DNA of 64,000 nt from Lujinxingia vulgaris (GCF_007997005.1 NZ_VOSL01000025.1:132001-196000); one strand, 5' to 3'. Shown: positions 51,434 through 61,230, counted from the stretch's first letter. Numbers and translations: made by a program. The notes: generated by a model from the letters alone, not told the origin.

Positions 51434-53653
51434 TCAGCGCGCCGGGAGGGCGATGCGCGCGTCGAGCTCCGTCTCGCCCTGAAGCCACTGGTATGCGGCG
51501 TAAGTTCCGATGACGCGCTTGGAGTAGTCGCGAGTCTCTAAGAAGGGGATGTCTTCGACCCAGAGGGCGATCTCGTCGTTTGGCTGGCGGCGAAGCCAAC
51601 CGCCAATGCGACCCGCGCCGGCGTTGTAGGCGGCAGCCATCAAGACCGGGTGGCCGTCGAGACGATCGGCCAGGGTGAAGAGGTGGTCGACGCCAACGCG
51701 GATGTTGACCTCCGCGGTTTTCAACTTCTCGGGGGTGGCGCGGCCTTCGATGTCGCGGTCGTGGTCAAGGGCGGTCGCCGGCATCAGCTGCATCAGGCCG
51801 TGGGCACCCGCCCAGGAGACGATGTCTTCGATGAAGCTGGACTCCTCGCGCATGATCGAGGCAGGGAAGCCCGGATGAAGGTTGATGTCCGGGGCCTGTG
51901 CACGCTCGGCCTCAACGGCCTCGGCGATGGTCGTCTGGAACGGGTTTGGCCAGGCGACATGCCAGCGCGTGACTCGCCCTTCCCGCGGCAGCGCCCAGGG
52001 GCGCCCGGGGATGGAGCGCCGCGCGATGTTGTGACTCAAGGGGAAGCGCTTCGCTTTGTGGCAGAGTGCGGCGAGGCGCCAGCGTTGGGATTCCGAGGGC
52101 GTGATGTGTTGCTGACGCGCGCGCTCATATTCGCAGGCGCCTTCAAAATGATGGGCGGCGGCGAGGGTCGCAGCGCCCGATCCCACATAGTCATCTTCAA
52201 ACCAGGCGACGCGGGTATCTTCCGCGTCCGGGGAGAGGGGCTCGGGCGTCAGATCCATTTCCAGCAAGCGAAGGTGCGCCAGGTAGCCGTAAAAGCTAAA
52301 GGGATACATGACCCATGCGCGCTGAAGGTAGCGCTCGGCGAGGGCGGGGCGGCTGAGCTGGCGGTAGGCCTGGCCGACGAAGTACTCGAGACGTCCCTGA
52401 CTGAAATACTGAGCGTCGCGCTCCGGGAGGTTGAGGGTCGTAACCGCGTTGGCAAATGCCTCAAACTCTCCGCTTCGATAGAGATCTTCGTGGGTCTCCC
52501 ACACCAACTCATGGACCATATCGCCGTCCGGGTAGTCCCGAAGGGCGCGCTGAAGAAATTGAAGTTCTTCTTGAGGTTTGCCCTGCTGGCGAGCAACACG
52601 CGCCAGGTAAAAGAGCGCGTCATCGGCATGGGAGCGCTCGGGATAATCTTCAAGAAGTTGTTGAAAGAATTGTCTGGCGTCGTCGAGGCGTCCGCGGTGA
52701 TAGTTGCGGTTGCCGACGGCGTAGAGCGAGCGAACACGCTCGTCTTCGTTGGCGTCGTCGGTACATGCCTCGACGACCTCGCGGTACAGGGCTTCGGCGC
52801 GTTCGGGCTGGCGGAGTCGAAAGAGCGTGCGTGCCAGGCGGAAGTCGGCGCGGCAGCGGTCATGGGCATCAAGCGCGCTCCTATCGATAGCGTCGAGTTG
52901 GGTGCGGGCATCCTCAAAGCGGACCGCCGAGAAGAGTCGGTCCGCGCGCTCGCGTCGAGCATCTGAAGAGGGAGATACGTCGAGCTCTTCGAAAGCGTAG
53001 TCGAGTGCCGGATCGATGCAGTGGGCGAAGGCCTGATCCGCCAGCGCTTGACGCGCGTCGGTGGGCGCCGCGTCGAAGAGCATCGTGACGAGCCAGGGAC
53101 AGACCTCCTCGGGATCATCGTGTCGCAACATCGCGGCGGTGCTCTCTGCGGAGGGCAGGCCGTCGCGTTCGGTCTGGATGCGTACGAGGGAGAAGGCGCC
53201 TCCGCTGAAACCTTCCTCAAGGGCGTTGGTGGCGAGCACCTCGTCGATCAGGGTGCTGTCGACGCCCAGGTTGAGCTGGGCGCGAGCGGCCTGAGTCCAG
53301 AGGAAGTCCTGGAGTTCTCCGCCGATGCGCGCGGCCTGCGCGTAGTGTTGAGCCGCCTGGTGCCAGTCTTCGGCGCGCTCGAAGGCATAGGCCGCTTTGA
53401 CCAGCCAGGGCTGGCGTTTCTCCGGGCTCGCAAGCGATGCGGCATGCGCCGTGAAGTGGGTGGCGGCGTTGAGGTAATCGGCCTGCGCCTGGGCTTTGAG
53501 GCCGTCCTGGCAGGTTTCGACAGCGCACTCCACGGGGGGCAAGTTGGTGTCGATGAGATCGTCGCCTGGTGGCGTGGGCTCTCCCCAGACGGTCGAGGCC
53601 CACAGAGACGTGCCGAGGGTCAGACAAAACGAAGAGATGCGCGCGAAGGTCAT
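51434..53653 (-). CDS. slt: Soluble lytic murein transglycosylase (Slt-like)
   Basis: 739 residues. Signal peptide (MTFARISSFCLTLGTSLWAS), long alpha-solenoid domain with TPR-like repeats (about 60-560), and a C-terminal lysozyme-like SLT domain. The catalytic glutamate is in MREESSF, with GAHGLMQLMPATA and AAYNAGAGRIGGWL. It cleaves peptidoglycan glycan strands to 1,6-anhydro products. The ATG at 53653 removes 88 unlikely N-terminal residues of the longer frame. The repeat domain is longer than that of E. coli Slt70 (~620 residues). Confidence 0.9.
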   Translation of the reverse strand: MTFARISSFCLTLGTSLWASTVWGEPTPPGDDLIDTNLPPVECAVETCQDGLKAQAQADYLNAATHFTAHAASLASPEKRQPWLVKAAYAFERAEDWHQAAQHYAQAARIGGELQDFLWTQAARAQLNLGVDSTLIDEVLATNALEEGFSGGAFSLVRIQTERDGLPSAESTAAMLRHDDPEEVCPWLVTMLFDAAPTDARQALADQAFAHCIDPALDYAFEELDVSPSSDARRERADRLFSAVRFEDARTQLDAIDRSALDAHDRCRADFRLARTLFRLRQPERAEALYREVVEACTDDANEDERVRSLYAVGNRNYHRGRLDDARQFFQQLLEDYPERSHADDALFYLARVARQQGKPQEELQFLQRALRDYPDGDMVHELVWETHEDLYRSGEFEAFANAVTTLNLPERDAQYFSQGRLEYFVGQAYRQLSRPALAERYLQRAWVMYPFSFYGYLAHLRLLEMDLTPEPLSPDAEDTRVAWFEDDYVGSGAATLAAAHHFEGACEYERARQQHITPSESQRWRLAALCHKAKRFPLSHNIARRSIPGRPWALPREGRVTRWHVAWPNPFQTTIAEAVEAERAQAPDINLHPGFPASIMREESSFIEDIVSWAGAHGLMQLMPATALDHDRDIEGRATPEKLKTAEVNIRVGVDHLFTLADRLDGHPVLMAAAYNAGAGRIGGWLRRQPNDEIALWVEDIPFLETRDYSKRVIGTYAAYQWLQGETELDARIALPAR

Positions 53654-53723
53654 CGTGTGCTCGGCGTAAGAGATACAATGTGAAAGGTTGATTGGGACGT
53701 CTGGTGTGGCGTCCCGGTGCAGC

Positions 53724-54371
53724 CTAAAAGATGACGCCGTTGGTGCGCCAGGCCAGCCCCAGGAGCGCAGCGTGTTCGTGGGCTCTCGGTTGGTCGGGGC
53801 CCGTGCGCAGCGTCGTCCAGGTGCGACGGTACGTGGCCGTGAGCCACAGGCCCTGGCCGCGGTTGGCCCGGGTAATCGGAAGATCGAACCCTGCGCCGAT
53901 GCTTCCGGCGAAACCAAAGGCTGTGCCCTCGTCGAGGCCCGTCGCCAGCTGGGGACCGACCCCGAGCTCCAGATGCAGCGAGGCCAGGAAGTGGCTGAGG
54001 AGTCCTTCGCTGAGCAGGGTCAGGTAGAGCGGATGGATGTTGAGCGCCAGATGCAGCGCATGGACCGGGCCGGGCCCGGAGTCGCCGAGTGGGGAGAGCC
54101 GGTAGGCCAGGCGCGTGTCGCCCAGATAAAGCGGAAAGGAGGTGCGAAACGCCACCTCGCCGCCCAGGCTGCTGCGGAGCGCCGAGGTGCTGCTGTTGAT
54201 CGAGCCGCGCAGGCTCCATTCCGAAAAGGAGCCGTTAAAGGGGCGATCGCCTTCGTCTAAGGCGGGCTCCTCCTGGGCAGAGAGGGGGGCGCCGGCCAAA
54301 AGGACCAGCGCAACGAAGAGAGCCGCCAGCGCCCGTCGAGGCGCGGAGGGTTGTCGTGAGCCAGGATTCAT
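53724..54371 (-). CDS. Predicted outer-membrane beta-barrel protein
   Basis: 215 residues from the ATG at 54371, with a signal peptide (RRALAALFVALVLLAGAPLSAQ). The rest has alternating polar/hydrophobic strands (LGGEVAFRTSFPLYLG, HLALNIHPLYLTLL, GLWLTATYRRTW) and ends NGVIF with a terminal Phe, like many outer-membrane barrels. Family unknown. It precedes slt on the same strand by 70 bases and may share its transcript. Confidence 0.65.
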   Translation of the reverse strand: MNPGSRQPSAPRRALAALFVALVLLAGAPLSAQEEPALDEGDRPFNGSFSEWSLRGSINSSTSALRSSLGGEVAFRTSFPLYLGDTRLAYRLSPLGDSGPGPVHALHLALNIHPLYLTLLSEGLLSHFLASLHLELGVGPQLATGLDEGTAFGFAGSIGAGFDLPITRANRGQGLWLTATYRRTWTTLRTGPDQPRAHEHAALLGLAWRTNGVIF

Positions 54372-54419
54372 TTTAAGTTGCGCTGGTGTAAGGGTGTACT
54401 TTAGCATCAGCGGCCAAAT

Positions 54420-54446
54420 GAATTGCCGCCATATCGCGGCGAATTC
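54420..54446. promoter_or_regulatory. Dyad in divergent promoter region
   Basis: GAATT-GCCGC and GCGGC-GAATTC form a 10-base inverted repeat (one base bulge) around CATATC. It lies between divergently oriented genes, where a shared operator would be expected. Confidence 0.4.
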
Positions 54447-54470
54447 TGGCATACGAACATGAGGGAGTAA

Positions 54471-55019
54471 ATGTTTCTTCGGACACACAAAGGCATCGCG
54501 CTGGTCGCGTTGGCCTCGCTTAGCCAGATGGCCTGTTACAATACCTACACCATCAGCAACCAGGAGCTCGCCAAGCTGGAGAGCTCGGTGGAGCCGGTGG
54601 AAGTTGTGGAGGTAAACGCGGATTGCCAGCCGACCGGTTCAGCCTCGCTTGAGGGGATGGATGGCCAGGCGCTTGCGCAGGCCGCCGCAGAGCCGGGTGT
54701 GGAAGAGACGGCGACCGACGCGGGCGCCCAGAACCCCAACTGCATCGTGGTGCCGGTCTCGACCGTCAACGCGCTGACCGTGCTGACGACCGACGGCTCG
54801 CGCGAGCGCGTCACGCCCTTCAACTTCGTCATGGACGACGTGCAGCTCGTCTCGCCGGAGTACGACCTGCTCATTGAGCTCGATAACGTCGACGGGGCGG
54901 AGGTGCGCGAGTTCAGCACCTGGAAGACCGTGGCGACGATCGCCGGGGTGAGTCTGGTGGCGGTGGGCACGTTCGTGGGCATCAGTCTGCTGGCGCCCGA
55001 AGAGCGAGGCTTCCAGTAA
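54471..55019 (+). CDS. Lipoprotein with C-terminal membrane segment
   Basis: 182 residues. Signal peptide with lipobox SQMAC (Cys22). The mature part starts YNTYTISNQELAKLES and has several beta-strand segments (VVPVSTVNALTVLTTDG, VTPFNFVMDDVQLV). A hydrophobic segment near the C-terminus (about 152-172) could be a second membrane anchor, which is unusual in a lipoprotein. Function unknown. It is divergent from the barrel gene. Confidence 0.65.
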   Translation: MFLRTHKGIALVALASLSQMACYNTYTISNQELAKLESSVEPVEVVEVNADCQPTGSASLEGMDGQALAQAAAEPGVEETATDAGAQNPNCIVVPVSTVNALTVLTTDGSRERVTPFNFVMDDVQLVSPEYDLLIELDNVDGAEVREFSTWKTVATIAGVSLVAVGTFVGISLLAPEERGFQ

Positions 55020-55065
55020 CGCTTCGTGGCTGCGCGACGCGCAGCGTGGAGCGGGGAAAAAAGAG

Positions 55066-55097
55066 AGCTCGATCACGTGATGTGGTCGGGCTTTTTT
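55066..55097 (+). terminator. Rho-independent terminator
   Basis: 11-base stem AGCTCGATCAC / GTGGTCGGGCT with two G-U pairs, 5-base loop, T6 tract. Ends the transcript of the lipoprotein gene. Confidence 0.85.
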
Positions 55098-55220
55098 GCG
55101 TGGTGTTGAAACCGGTGTGGCGTTGATCTTCGAGTAGGTGAGTGTTAGTTTGAGAGGCCATTCTATGTGATTGAAATGCCTCAAATTCATTCCACGACGT
55201 ACCGGTCGAGGGAGACTCTG

Positions 55221-56999
55221 ATGAACGTGTCGAGACGCTGGTTCAGCCTTGCAGGCCTATGTCTGTCTATCATGCTCGTTGCGGCGTGCGGTGAGCCCGG
55301 GTTGTCTGCGGGCAACGGTGATCCTCAAGACGAGAATTACGACGGGCCCCGCGCCACGGACCGCTACTTTATGGTGCCGGCTGGCGAGTCGACGATCTGG
55401 GGTGAGGTCACCGGGGAAGTGGAGGTCAAGGTCTTTGTCTACGACCGCTTCTCCGGCGAGCCGGCCGCAGGGCAGGAGGTCACCTTTGAAGTGATGGGGA
55501 CCCAGGCCAACCCGCCGCATCTGCAAGCACGCGCGGCGGTGACCGATGAGGCGGGCGCGGCGAAGGTGCGCGCTTACTTCGGGGTGGATGCCGGAAGTTG
55601 GACGGTTCGCGCCGATCACGCCTACGCCAACGCGGTGAACTTCACGCTGGAGTCCACGCCGGTGGAGACCGGAGCGCTGCGCGTGCGTGTGGAGAATAGC
55701 GCTCCGACGATCATGCGTCTGGGCAATATCGACGTGAAGGTCTACCGCGAGGATGTTCTCAACTGCGACTATTTCAGCCCCTATGGCCAGAACGGTGTGA
55801 CCCCGCTGACCGAGGGCAATGTTTCGTTTGCCGGCGAGTCGATCGATTTTGAGGGGTTGGGAACGCGCAATCGCTATGTCGTCACGGCGGTGGCGCGCGG
55901 GGAGCGGGGGCAGATTGCCGCCGGAGGGTGCGTCAACGCGCTCTCGGTCTCGGCCGATACGACCTCCGAGGTGGAGCTGCTTTTGCAGCTTGTGCCGCTC
56001 AACCCGGTCGGGCGCTATGACGTGGTGAGCTTCTGGGACTTCACCGAGGCGATCGCGGACAGCGGAGCTGCGGGTGCGGTGATCGTGCGCGTGCTCAACG
56101 TGTTCGAGAACCCGGGGCAGGCGATCTACGACGAGATTATCAATCTGATCGATGGCCTCGTCGGCGGTATCATCAGCGCGGCGATCGATACCTTTCTGGA
56201 CCTCACGAACCTTGATCAGGCCTTCCAGAACATGATCGACTCGTTCATTGAGGATAACGCCGTGCTGCGTCAGATCCGCGACGCCGGTCGTGATCTTCGC
56301 GATGTGGTCGCAAACCTCCAGGTGCACAGTGAGCTCTCCATTGGCAAACTCGACTCCAATTACACCTTCAGCGGGCAGGACAACTGGATCGGGCTGACCT
56401 TGTACTGGCGTTGGGATTGCGCGGAGAACGCGCCTGCAGACTGCGGTGCGATTGAGCTTGTGCCGGAGGCCGACGGGCAGTTTGCCGAGCTGGGGCTGCT
56501 CAGCTCCAACTGGACCGGTCAGGTCGTCGCCTACGATCAGCTGCAGATCAACCGTCACCCGGTGAGCCTGCGCTACGGGCGGCTTATCATCTATGTGCTT
56601 AACGATGTGATTCTGCCGCGCCTGACCGATGGCAACGCCACGAGCATGTCGGAGGCCTTCGCCTACTGGATCGGATGTGATGACCTTGCCAACAGCATCA
56701 TTCCCAATGGTGAAGTGTGCGCGGCCGACTATTGCCTGCAGGCCAGCACTGTGGCGAACTTCTGCGACAGCGCGGTGAGTACGATCTTCAGCTTCGCGGA
56801 TATGATGGTGCGCGGGCTGGAGTTTGATATGGGCCTTCAACTCGGCGGAAGCGGGCGGCTGATCGAGGAAGACAGCGACGGGCTCGTCGACCGCATTGAA
56901 GAAGGCCTCTTCGACGGTTTTGTTCAGGCCAGCGACGGCGGCCAGTCCTCGCCCTTCACCGCGACGTTCAGCGGTGTACACCGCCTCTCCGGGGAATAA
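55221..56999 (+). CDS. Lipoprotein with N-terminal Ig-like (Big1-type) domain
   Basis: 592 residues. The ATG at 55221, after GAGGGAG, precedes a signal peptide with lipobox LVAAC. An Ig-like Big1-type domain (about 55-160: VEVKVFVYDRFSGEPAAGQEVTFEV, AAKVRAYFGVDAGSWTVRA) comes first. A long central part follows with helical stretches (IIISAAIDTFLDL-like, MIDSFIEDNAVLRQIRDAG), then beta-rich sequence with cysteine pairs (CGAIELV, CDDLAN, CAADYC). I do not recognise a known enzyme. Likely a surface protein of the outer membrane. Confidence 0.75.
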   Translation: MNVSRRWFSLAGLCLSIMLVAACGEPGLSAGNGDPQDENYDGPRATDRYFMVPAGESTIWGEVTGEVEVKVFVYDRFSGEPAAGQEVTFEVMGTQANPPHLQARAAVTDEAGAAKVRAYFGVDAGSWTVRADHAYANAVNFTLESTPVETGALRVRVENSAPTIMRLGNIDVKVYREDVLNCDYFSPYGQNGVTPLTEGNVSFAGESIDFEGLGTRNRYVVTAVARGERGQIAAGGCVNALSVSADTTSEVELLLQLVPLNPVGRYDVVSFWDFTEAIADSGAAGAVIVRVLNVFENPGQAIYDEIINLIDGLVGGIISAAIDTFLDLTNLDQAFQNMIDSFIEDNAVLRQIRDAGRDLRDVVANLQVHSELSIGKLDSNYTFSGQDNWIGLTLYWRWDCAENAPADCGAIELVPEADGQFAELGLLSSNWTGQVVAYDQLQINRHPVSLRYGRLIIYVLNDVILPRLTDGNATSMSEAFAYWIGCDDLANSIIPNGEVCAADYCLQASTVANFCDSAVSTIFSFADMMVRGLEFDMGLQLGGSGRLIEEDSDGLVDRIEEGLFDGFVQASDGGQSSPFTATFSGVHRLSGE

Positions 57000-57218
57000 T
57001 GTGCAGAAGTCGGGGGGAAAGTTGCCACGCGGCGCATGAAGCCGTACAACATGTTGCGCGGTGTGAAAGAAGTGAACCGTGGCGAGCGTTTAGAGCCAGG
57101 ACGACGTGGGCGCAGAGGGTGCCCGAAGTCGCCGAGAAGCGCGGGAGTCACGACCCTGACTGTAGTTGGACTCGGGTCGAATTCACCGCGTGATCCAGCG
57201 ACCATGGAAGGAAGGTAG

Positions 57219-58001
57219 ATGAAGCTAATCTGTGCCGGGATTACAGACGTCGGCTGCTCACGTGAGCATAACGAAGATGACTTTTATCTCTCTGATGGGG
57301 ATGAGGCGCTTTGCATCGTCGCCGATGGGATGGGAGGGCATCGCTCCGGAGAGGTCGCCAGCGCGATGGCGATCAAGGCGATCGTGGAGTACTACCGGGA
57401 GACGATGCCGGAGCAGGTCAACGGCTACCGCGGTGAGCAGGCCGGTGAGGGCGATGGAGCTCGCGATCTGGATGAGCTTCGAATTCACGAGGCGCTCAAG
57501 ATGGCGAACCGCGCGGTGTTCCAGGCCGCCGAGTCCGACGAGGCCTATGAAGGGATGGGAACCACGATCGTCTCGGCCTACTTTACCGAAGACGGCGTCT
57601 ACCTTGCTCACATCGGAGACTCGCGGGCGTACCTCTTTCGTGACGGGACGCTCGAGCAGGTGACCCACGATCACTCCCTGGCGAACGAGTACGTTCGGAT
57701 GGGCATCCTGGCCAAAGAGGATGTGGAGTTTTTTCCCTATAAGAACGTGATCACCCGGGCCTGCGGTCTGACCGATGAAGTCGAGATCGATGTGCAGTTT
57801 CATGCGATGCAGCCGGGCGATATGTTCATTTTCTGCTCGGACGGACTCTCGGATATGGTGCCCGATCGCGAGCTGGTGCAGTTGTTGGATAAGGACGAAG
57901 AGCTCGAAGTTCTCTGCCAGCGCCTGGTCGATCAGGCCAATGAGAACGGCGGGTCGGACAATATTACGATCATCTTAGCGCGTGTGGTCGACGAGGTTTG
58001 A
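57219..58001 (+). CDS. PP2C-type Ser/Thr protein phosphatase
   Basis: 260 residues, a stand-alone PPM-family phosphatase. Motifs: DVGCSREHNEDDF (metal-binding Asp and phosphate Arg), ADGMGGHRSGE, GMGTTIVSAYF, HIGDSRAYLFRDG, HSLANEYVRMG, CSDGLSDMV and GGSDNITIIL. Stp-like enzymes reverse Hanks-kinase phosphorylation in bacteria. No kinase gene is visible, although a partial gene at the right edge is unidentified. GGAAGGAAG ribosome site. dprA follows on the same strand. Confidence 0.93.
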   Translation: MKLICAGITDVGCSREHNEDDFYLSDGDEALCIVADGMGGHRSGEVASAMAIKAIVEYYRETMPEQVNGYRGEQAGEGDGARDLDELRIHEALKMANRAVFQAAESDEAYEGMGTTIVSAYFTEDGVYLAHIGDSRAYLFRDGTLEQVTHDHSLANEYVRMGILAKEDVEFFPYKNVITRACGLTDEVEIDVQFHAMQPGDMFIFCSDGLSDMVPDRELVQLLDKDEELEVLCQRLVDQANENGGSDNITIILARVVDEV

Positions 58002-58046
58002 GCGCGCGACGGCGCCCGGGGTAGGGGGCGCCTCTTCGGGGGCATT

Positions 58047-59252
58047 ATGACCGACAATTCGGGGAGTAGGGCGTGGTCGTTGCTGAGCGCGGAGGAACGA
58101 GGTGCGCGCGCAGCGCTTGGCTGGGCAGGAGGGCTTCGCGCGCGAGATATTGCGGCGATCGCCGAGGTGAGCCAGGACGATGTCACCGGATGGTGGCGCG
58201 CCGGGGCGGGGCTCAGTGATGAACTCTCGGCTCGCTTGCGCGCGGGGGCGCGGCGGCGAATCGAAGAGCTGGAAATGGGGCCCGCTGAGGCGATCGAGCG
58301 CATGGCGCTGTGGACGGGGACGACCGTGTTGCGTGGTGAGCCCGGGTACCCTGGCGGGCTGGAAGCGTTGCGCGACCCACCGCTCTATCTTCGGATGATG
58401 GGGGATATCGGGGTGCTCTCCAGGGGAGCGATCGCCGTTGTGGGATCTCGTCGGTTGCGGCCGCGCGATACGCCGGTTTCGAGGATGCTTGTGGAGACGA
58501 TCGCGGCCGGAGGACGCGTGGTGGTCAGCGGCGGTGCGCTCGGGGCCGACGCGCTTGCCCATGACGTGGCGCTTGAGAAGGGGGGGCCGACGGTCGTGGT
58601 GTTGCCGGGATGTCTTGAGGAGCCAACCCCGGCGGCGCATCGCGACCTCTTTAAGCGGGTGGTCGATGCGGGAGGTGCGCTCGTGAGCGAGTATCCGCCC
58701 GGGCAGTCGGTGCGCGCGTACCATTTCGCGCGGCGCAACGAACTGATCGCCGCGATGTCGCAGGGGGTGCTCGTGCTGCGCTCAGGGCGAAAGGGCGGGA
58801 CGATGTTGACGGTGGAGGCTGCCGAGAGGATCGGGCGCCCCATCGCTGCGGTCCCCGGTGAGCCTGATGATGAGCTGTGTCGCGGGTGCTTTGATGCCAT
58901 CGGGCGAGGGGCGTCTCTTGTAGCCGATGCCGAGGATCTGCGTGTATGGCTGGGCGCGCCTGAGCCTCGGAAGCGTGCCGTATCGCGCTCGTCGGAGGCC
59001 GCGCGGTCTTCGGGGCAAGCTCAACTTCCCCGGCTGGCGCCGCTGCCCGCGCAGCTCAGCGATGAGGCGCGCGCGCTCTTTGAGGGGGCGCGCCAGCTTG
59101 TCGGCGATGATGTCAGCGTGTCGGTCGATGCGCTGGCGGCCGAACTTGTGTGGCCGATGCCGCGTCTGCTCGGCGCGCTGCTGGAATTGGAGTTGTGTGG
59201 TGCTGTGCAGAAGTTACCCGGCTCGGAGCGAGTTCGTCTTCTCTGTGCGTGA
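58047..59252 (+). CDS. dprA: DNA processing protein DprA
   Basis: 401 residues. The N-terminal SAM-like helical part is followed by a Rossmann-like core: VVGSRRLRPRD, VSGGALGADALAHDVAL, VVVLPGCLE, SEYPPGQSVRAYHFARRNELIAAMS, and GTMLTVEAAERIGRPIAAVPG. A winged-helix C-terminal domain ends the protein. DprA loads RecA on single-stranded DNA taken up by transformation, so the organism may be naturally competent, but no com genes are in the window. Confidence 0.93.
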   Translation: MTDNSGSRAWSLLSAEERGARAALGWAGGLRARDIAAIAEVSQDDVTGWWRAGAGLSDELSARLRAGARRRIEELEMGPAEAIERMALWTGTTVLRGEPGYPGGLEALRDPPLYLRMMGDIGVLSRGAIAVVGSRRLRPRDTPVSRMLVETIAAGGRVVVSGGALGADALAHDVALEKGGPTVVVLPGCLEEPTPAAHRDLFKRVVDAGGALVSEYPPGQSVRAYHFARRNELIAAMSQGVLVLRSGRKGGTMLTVEAAERIGRPIAAVPGEPDDELCRGCFDAIGRGASLVADAEDLRVWLGAPEPRKRAVSRSSEAARSSGQAQLPRLAPLPAQLSDEARALFEGARQLVGDDVSVSVDALAAELVWPMPRLLGALLELELCGAVQKLPGSERVRLLCA

Positions 59253-59348
59253 ATGCGAAGACGTTTGCGGATGACACGACCCTTGATAGCGACCTCGACC
59301 CCTGCGATAAGTCACCACGATGATGTTCGGCCCTGTTGAGGTGAGATG

Positions 59349-60488
59349 ATGGCTGGAAAACGACATTTGCTGGCTCCCGGTCCTACACCGGTTCCCGAGG
59401 CGGCGCGTCTGGCGATGGCGCGCGAGCTGATTCACCACCGTGGACCTGCGTTCAAGGCGGTCTTCGAAGAGGTTCAAAGTGGGCTGGGCTGGAGCTTTGA
59501 GACCGATGCCGATGTGCTCAGCTTGACCTGCAGCGGGACCGGCGCGTTTGAAGCGGCGATGATCAACTTCACACGTCGAGACTCCACGATCGTTGCCATC
59601 GGGGGAGGCAAATTTGGCGAGCGCTGGGCCGAGGTGGGGCGAGCCTACGGGATGAAGGTCGTCGAGGTGGCCGTCCCCTGGGGGGAGAGCGTCAGCCCGG
59701 ATGTTCTGGCGGAGGTGCTTAAGACGACGCCGGAGGTGGCGATGGTGACGGTCTCGGCCAGCGAGACGTCGACGGGCGCCTGGCATCCGGTGGAAGCGGT
59801 GGCCAGGGTTGTGCGTGAGCATTCCCAGGCGCTCTTCGCAGTCGACGGCATCACGGCGGTGGGCGTGCAGCCCATCCCGATGGACGCGTGGAACATCGAC
59901 GTGTTGGTCAGCGGTTCGCAGAAGGCCTTCGGGGTGCCTCCCGGCCTGGCGTTTGTCGCGGCGAATGAGCGGGCCTGGGAGCGCTACGCCGAGAGTGACC
60001 ATCCCCGTTACTACTTCGATCTGGGCCGTGAGCGCGACGCTCAGCAGCGTCAGCAGACCGCGTTTACGCCGGCCATCTCGGTGGTGCTCGCTCTTCAAGA
60101 GGCTCTGAAGTTGATGAGGGAGGAGGGGAGAGAGGCGCTCTTTGCACGCCATCAGCGTAACGCCCGGGCGGCCCGAGCCGGAGTTGAAGCGCTGGGGTTG
60201 CGCCTCTTTGCCGAGCATCCAGCCAACTCGGTGACCGCTGCGCTCGTCCCTGACGAGGTGTCGGCCAAAGCCGTGGTGCGACAGATGCGCGATACCTACG
60301 GTGTGACGATTGCCGGCGGACAAGGCGACTACGCGGATCGCCTCGTGCGAATTGGCCACATCGGTTTTTTTGAGGGCAGTGATATGCTTGTGGCCATGAG
60401 TGCGCTGGAGCGCGCGCTCGCGGATCAAGGGCTTGATGTCGATTTTGGTCGCGGGGTTGGGGCTGCGCAGCGCGTCCTCAGCGCGTGA
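59349..60488 (+). CDS. Class V aminotransferase (alanine/serine-glyoxylate type)
   Basis: 379 residues. PLP fold type I: LAPGPTPVPEAARLAM start, CSGTGAFEAAM, SASETSTGAWHPV, AVDGITAVGVQPIPMD, and the PLP lysine in SGSQKAFGVPPGLAF. The serine-pyruvate/alanine-glyoxylate aminotransferase group also includes 3-hydroxykynureninase-like and phosphoserine types; substrate is not certain. The ATG at 59349 is set 7 bases after GAGG, preferred over 59346. Confidence 0.88.
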   Translation: MAGKRHLLAPGPTPVPEAARLAMARELIHHRGPAFKAVFEEVQSGLGWSFETDADVLSLTCSGTGAFEAAMINFTRRDSTIVAIGGGKFGERWAEVGRAYGMKVVEVAVPWGESVSPDVLAEVLKTTPEVAMVTVSASETSTGAWHPVEAVARVVREHSQALFAVDGITAVGVQPIPMDAWNIDVLVSGSQKAFGVPPGLAFVAANERAWERYAESDHPRYYFDLGRERDAQQRQQTAFTPAISVVLALQEALKLMREEGREALFARHQRNARAARAGVEALGLRLFAEHPANSVTAALVPDEVSAKAVVRQMRDTYGVTIAGGQGDYADRLVRIGHIGFFEGSDMLVAMSALERALADQGLDVDFGRGVGAAQRVLSA

Positions 60489-60593
60489 ACCTGGTCCCCC
60501 GGGTGTCCAGATCTGAGTTTTGTGATGGCGCCCGCCGACGGGTTTGGCCCGCACGGAAGACCCGGCTCAGGGGCCGACGTACATGGAGATACC

Positions 60594-61226
60594 ATGGCAA
60601 AGAAGCAACAGCATGCAGACGAGCGCTCGCGCGAAGAGTCGTCGGACTCCGGAGAGACGGTGATGGAGGACGAGCATCTCTATGAGAATTGGGATGAGCT
60701 CTCCGCCGATGCCGAAGACGTCTCCCGCCTGGGCAGAGCGCTGGAGGGACTGCTCCCGGACATTGTGAAGCGCGGGCTGGGAGGGCTGGTCAGCGAAGAT
60801 GGCATCCGCTCGGTGGTGACGGACAAACGTCTCCCACGTGAGGCGGCGAGCTTCATCGCAACCCAGGTGGATGCGACCAAGCGCGAGGCGTTGCGGATCG
60901 TGTCGAAGGAGGTGCGTCTCTTCCTGGAAAACGTCGACCTGGGCGGCGAGCTGACCAAAATCCTGACAAGCGTCAGTTTTGAGGTGCGCACTCAGGTGCG
61001 TTTTGTTCCGAATGACGCGGCAGTCAAGCCCAGCGTGCGCAATAAGGTCAGCGTCAAGCGCGAGCGCGGAGAGGATGAGGGCGGCGAAGAGGAGGTTGTC
61101 GAGGAGAGCGAGGAGGAGCGCTCCCGTGCGCGGGGTGGCCGGCGATGGAGTCGGCTGCGGGGACGCGGCTCAGAGGAGCGCGGCTCAGAGGAGCGCGACG
61201 ACGCGTCGGATTCGGACGACGCCTGA
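60594..61226 (+). CDS. Highly charged protein of unknown function
   Basis: 210 residues. The start at 60594 has GGAGAT upstream. The N-terminus is rich in Glu/Asp. The middle (about 45-140) is a folded, helical part (LGRALEGLLPDIVKRGLGGLVSEDGI, KREALRIVSKEVRLFLENVDLG, KILTSVSFEVRTQVRFVPND). The tail is alternating Arg/Glu with two exact GSEER repeats. The middle region resembles a short membrane-associated or phasin-like helical bundle, but I cannot name a family. Confidence 0.65.
   Translation: MAKKQQHADERSREESSDSGETVMEDEHLYENWDELSADAEDVSRLGRALEGLLPDIVKRGLGGLVSEDGIRSVVTDKRLPREAASFIATQVDATKREALRIVSKEVRLFLENVDLGGELTKILTSVSFEVRTQVRFVPNDAAVKPSVRNKVSVKRERGEDEGGEEEVVEESEEERSRARGGRRWSRLRGRGSEERGSEERDDASDSDDA
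61166..61195 (+). repeat. 15-bp tandem repeat, two copies
   Basis: CGGCTCAGAGGAGCG repeated exactly, encoding GSEER twice near the end of the charged protein. Confidence 0.85.
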
Positions 61227-61230
61227 ACGT

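Noticed and set aside
51434-53917. Longer reading of slt starting at 53917
   Set aside because: The first 88 residues have no homology and precede a clear signal peptide start at 53653.
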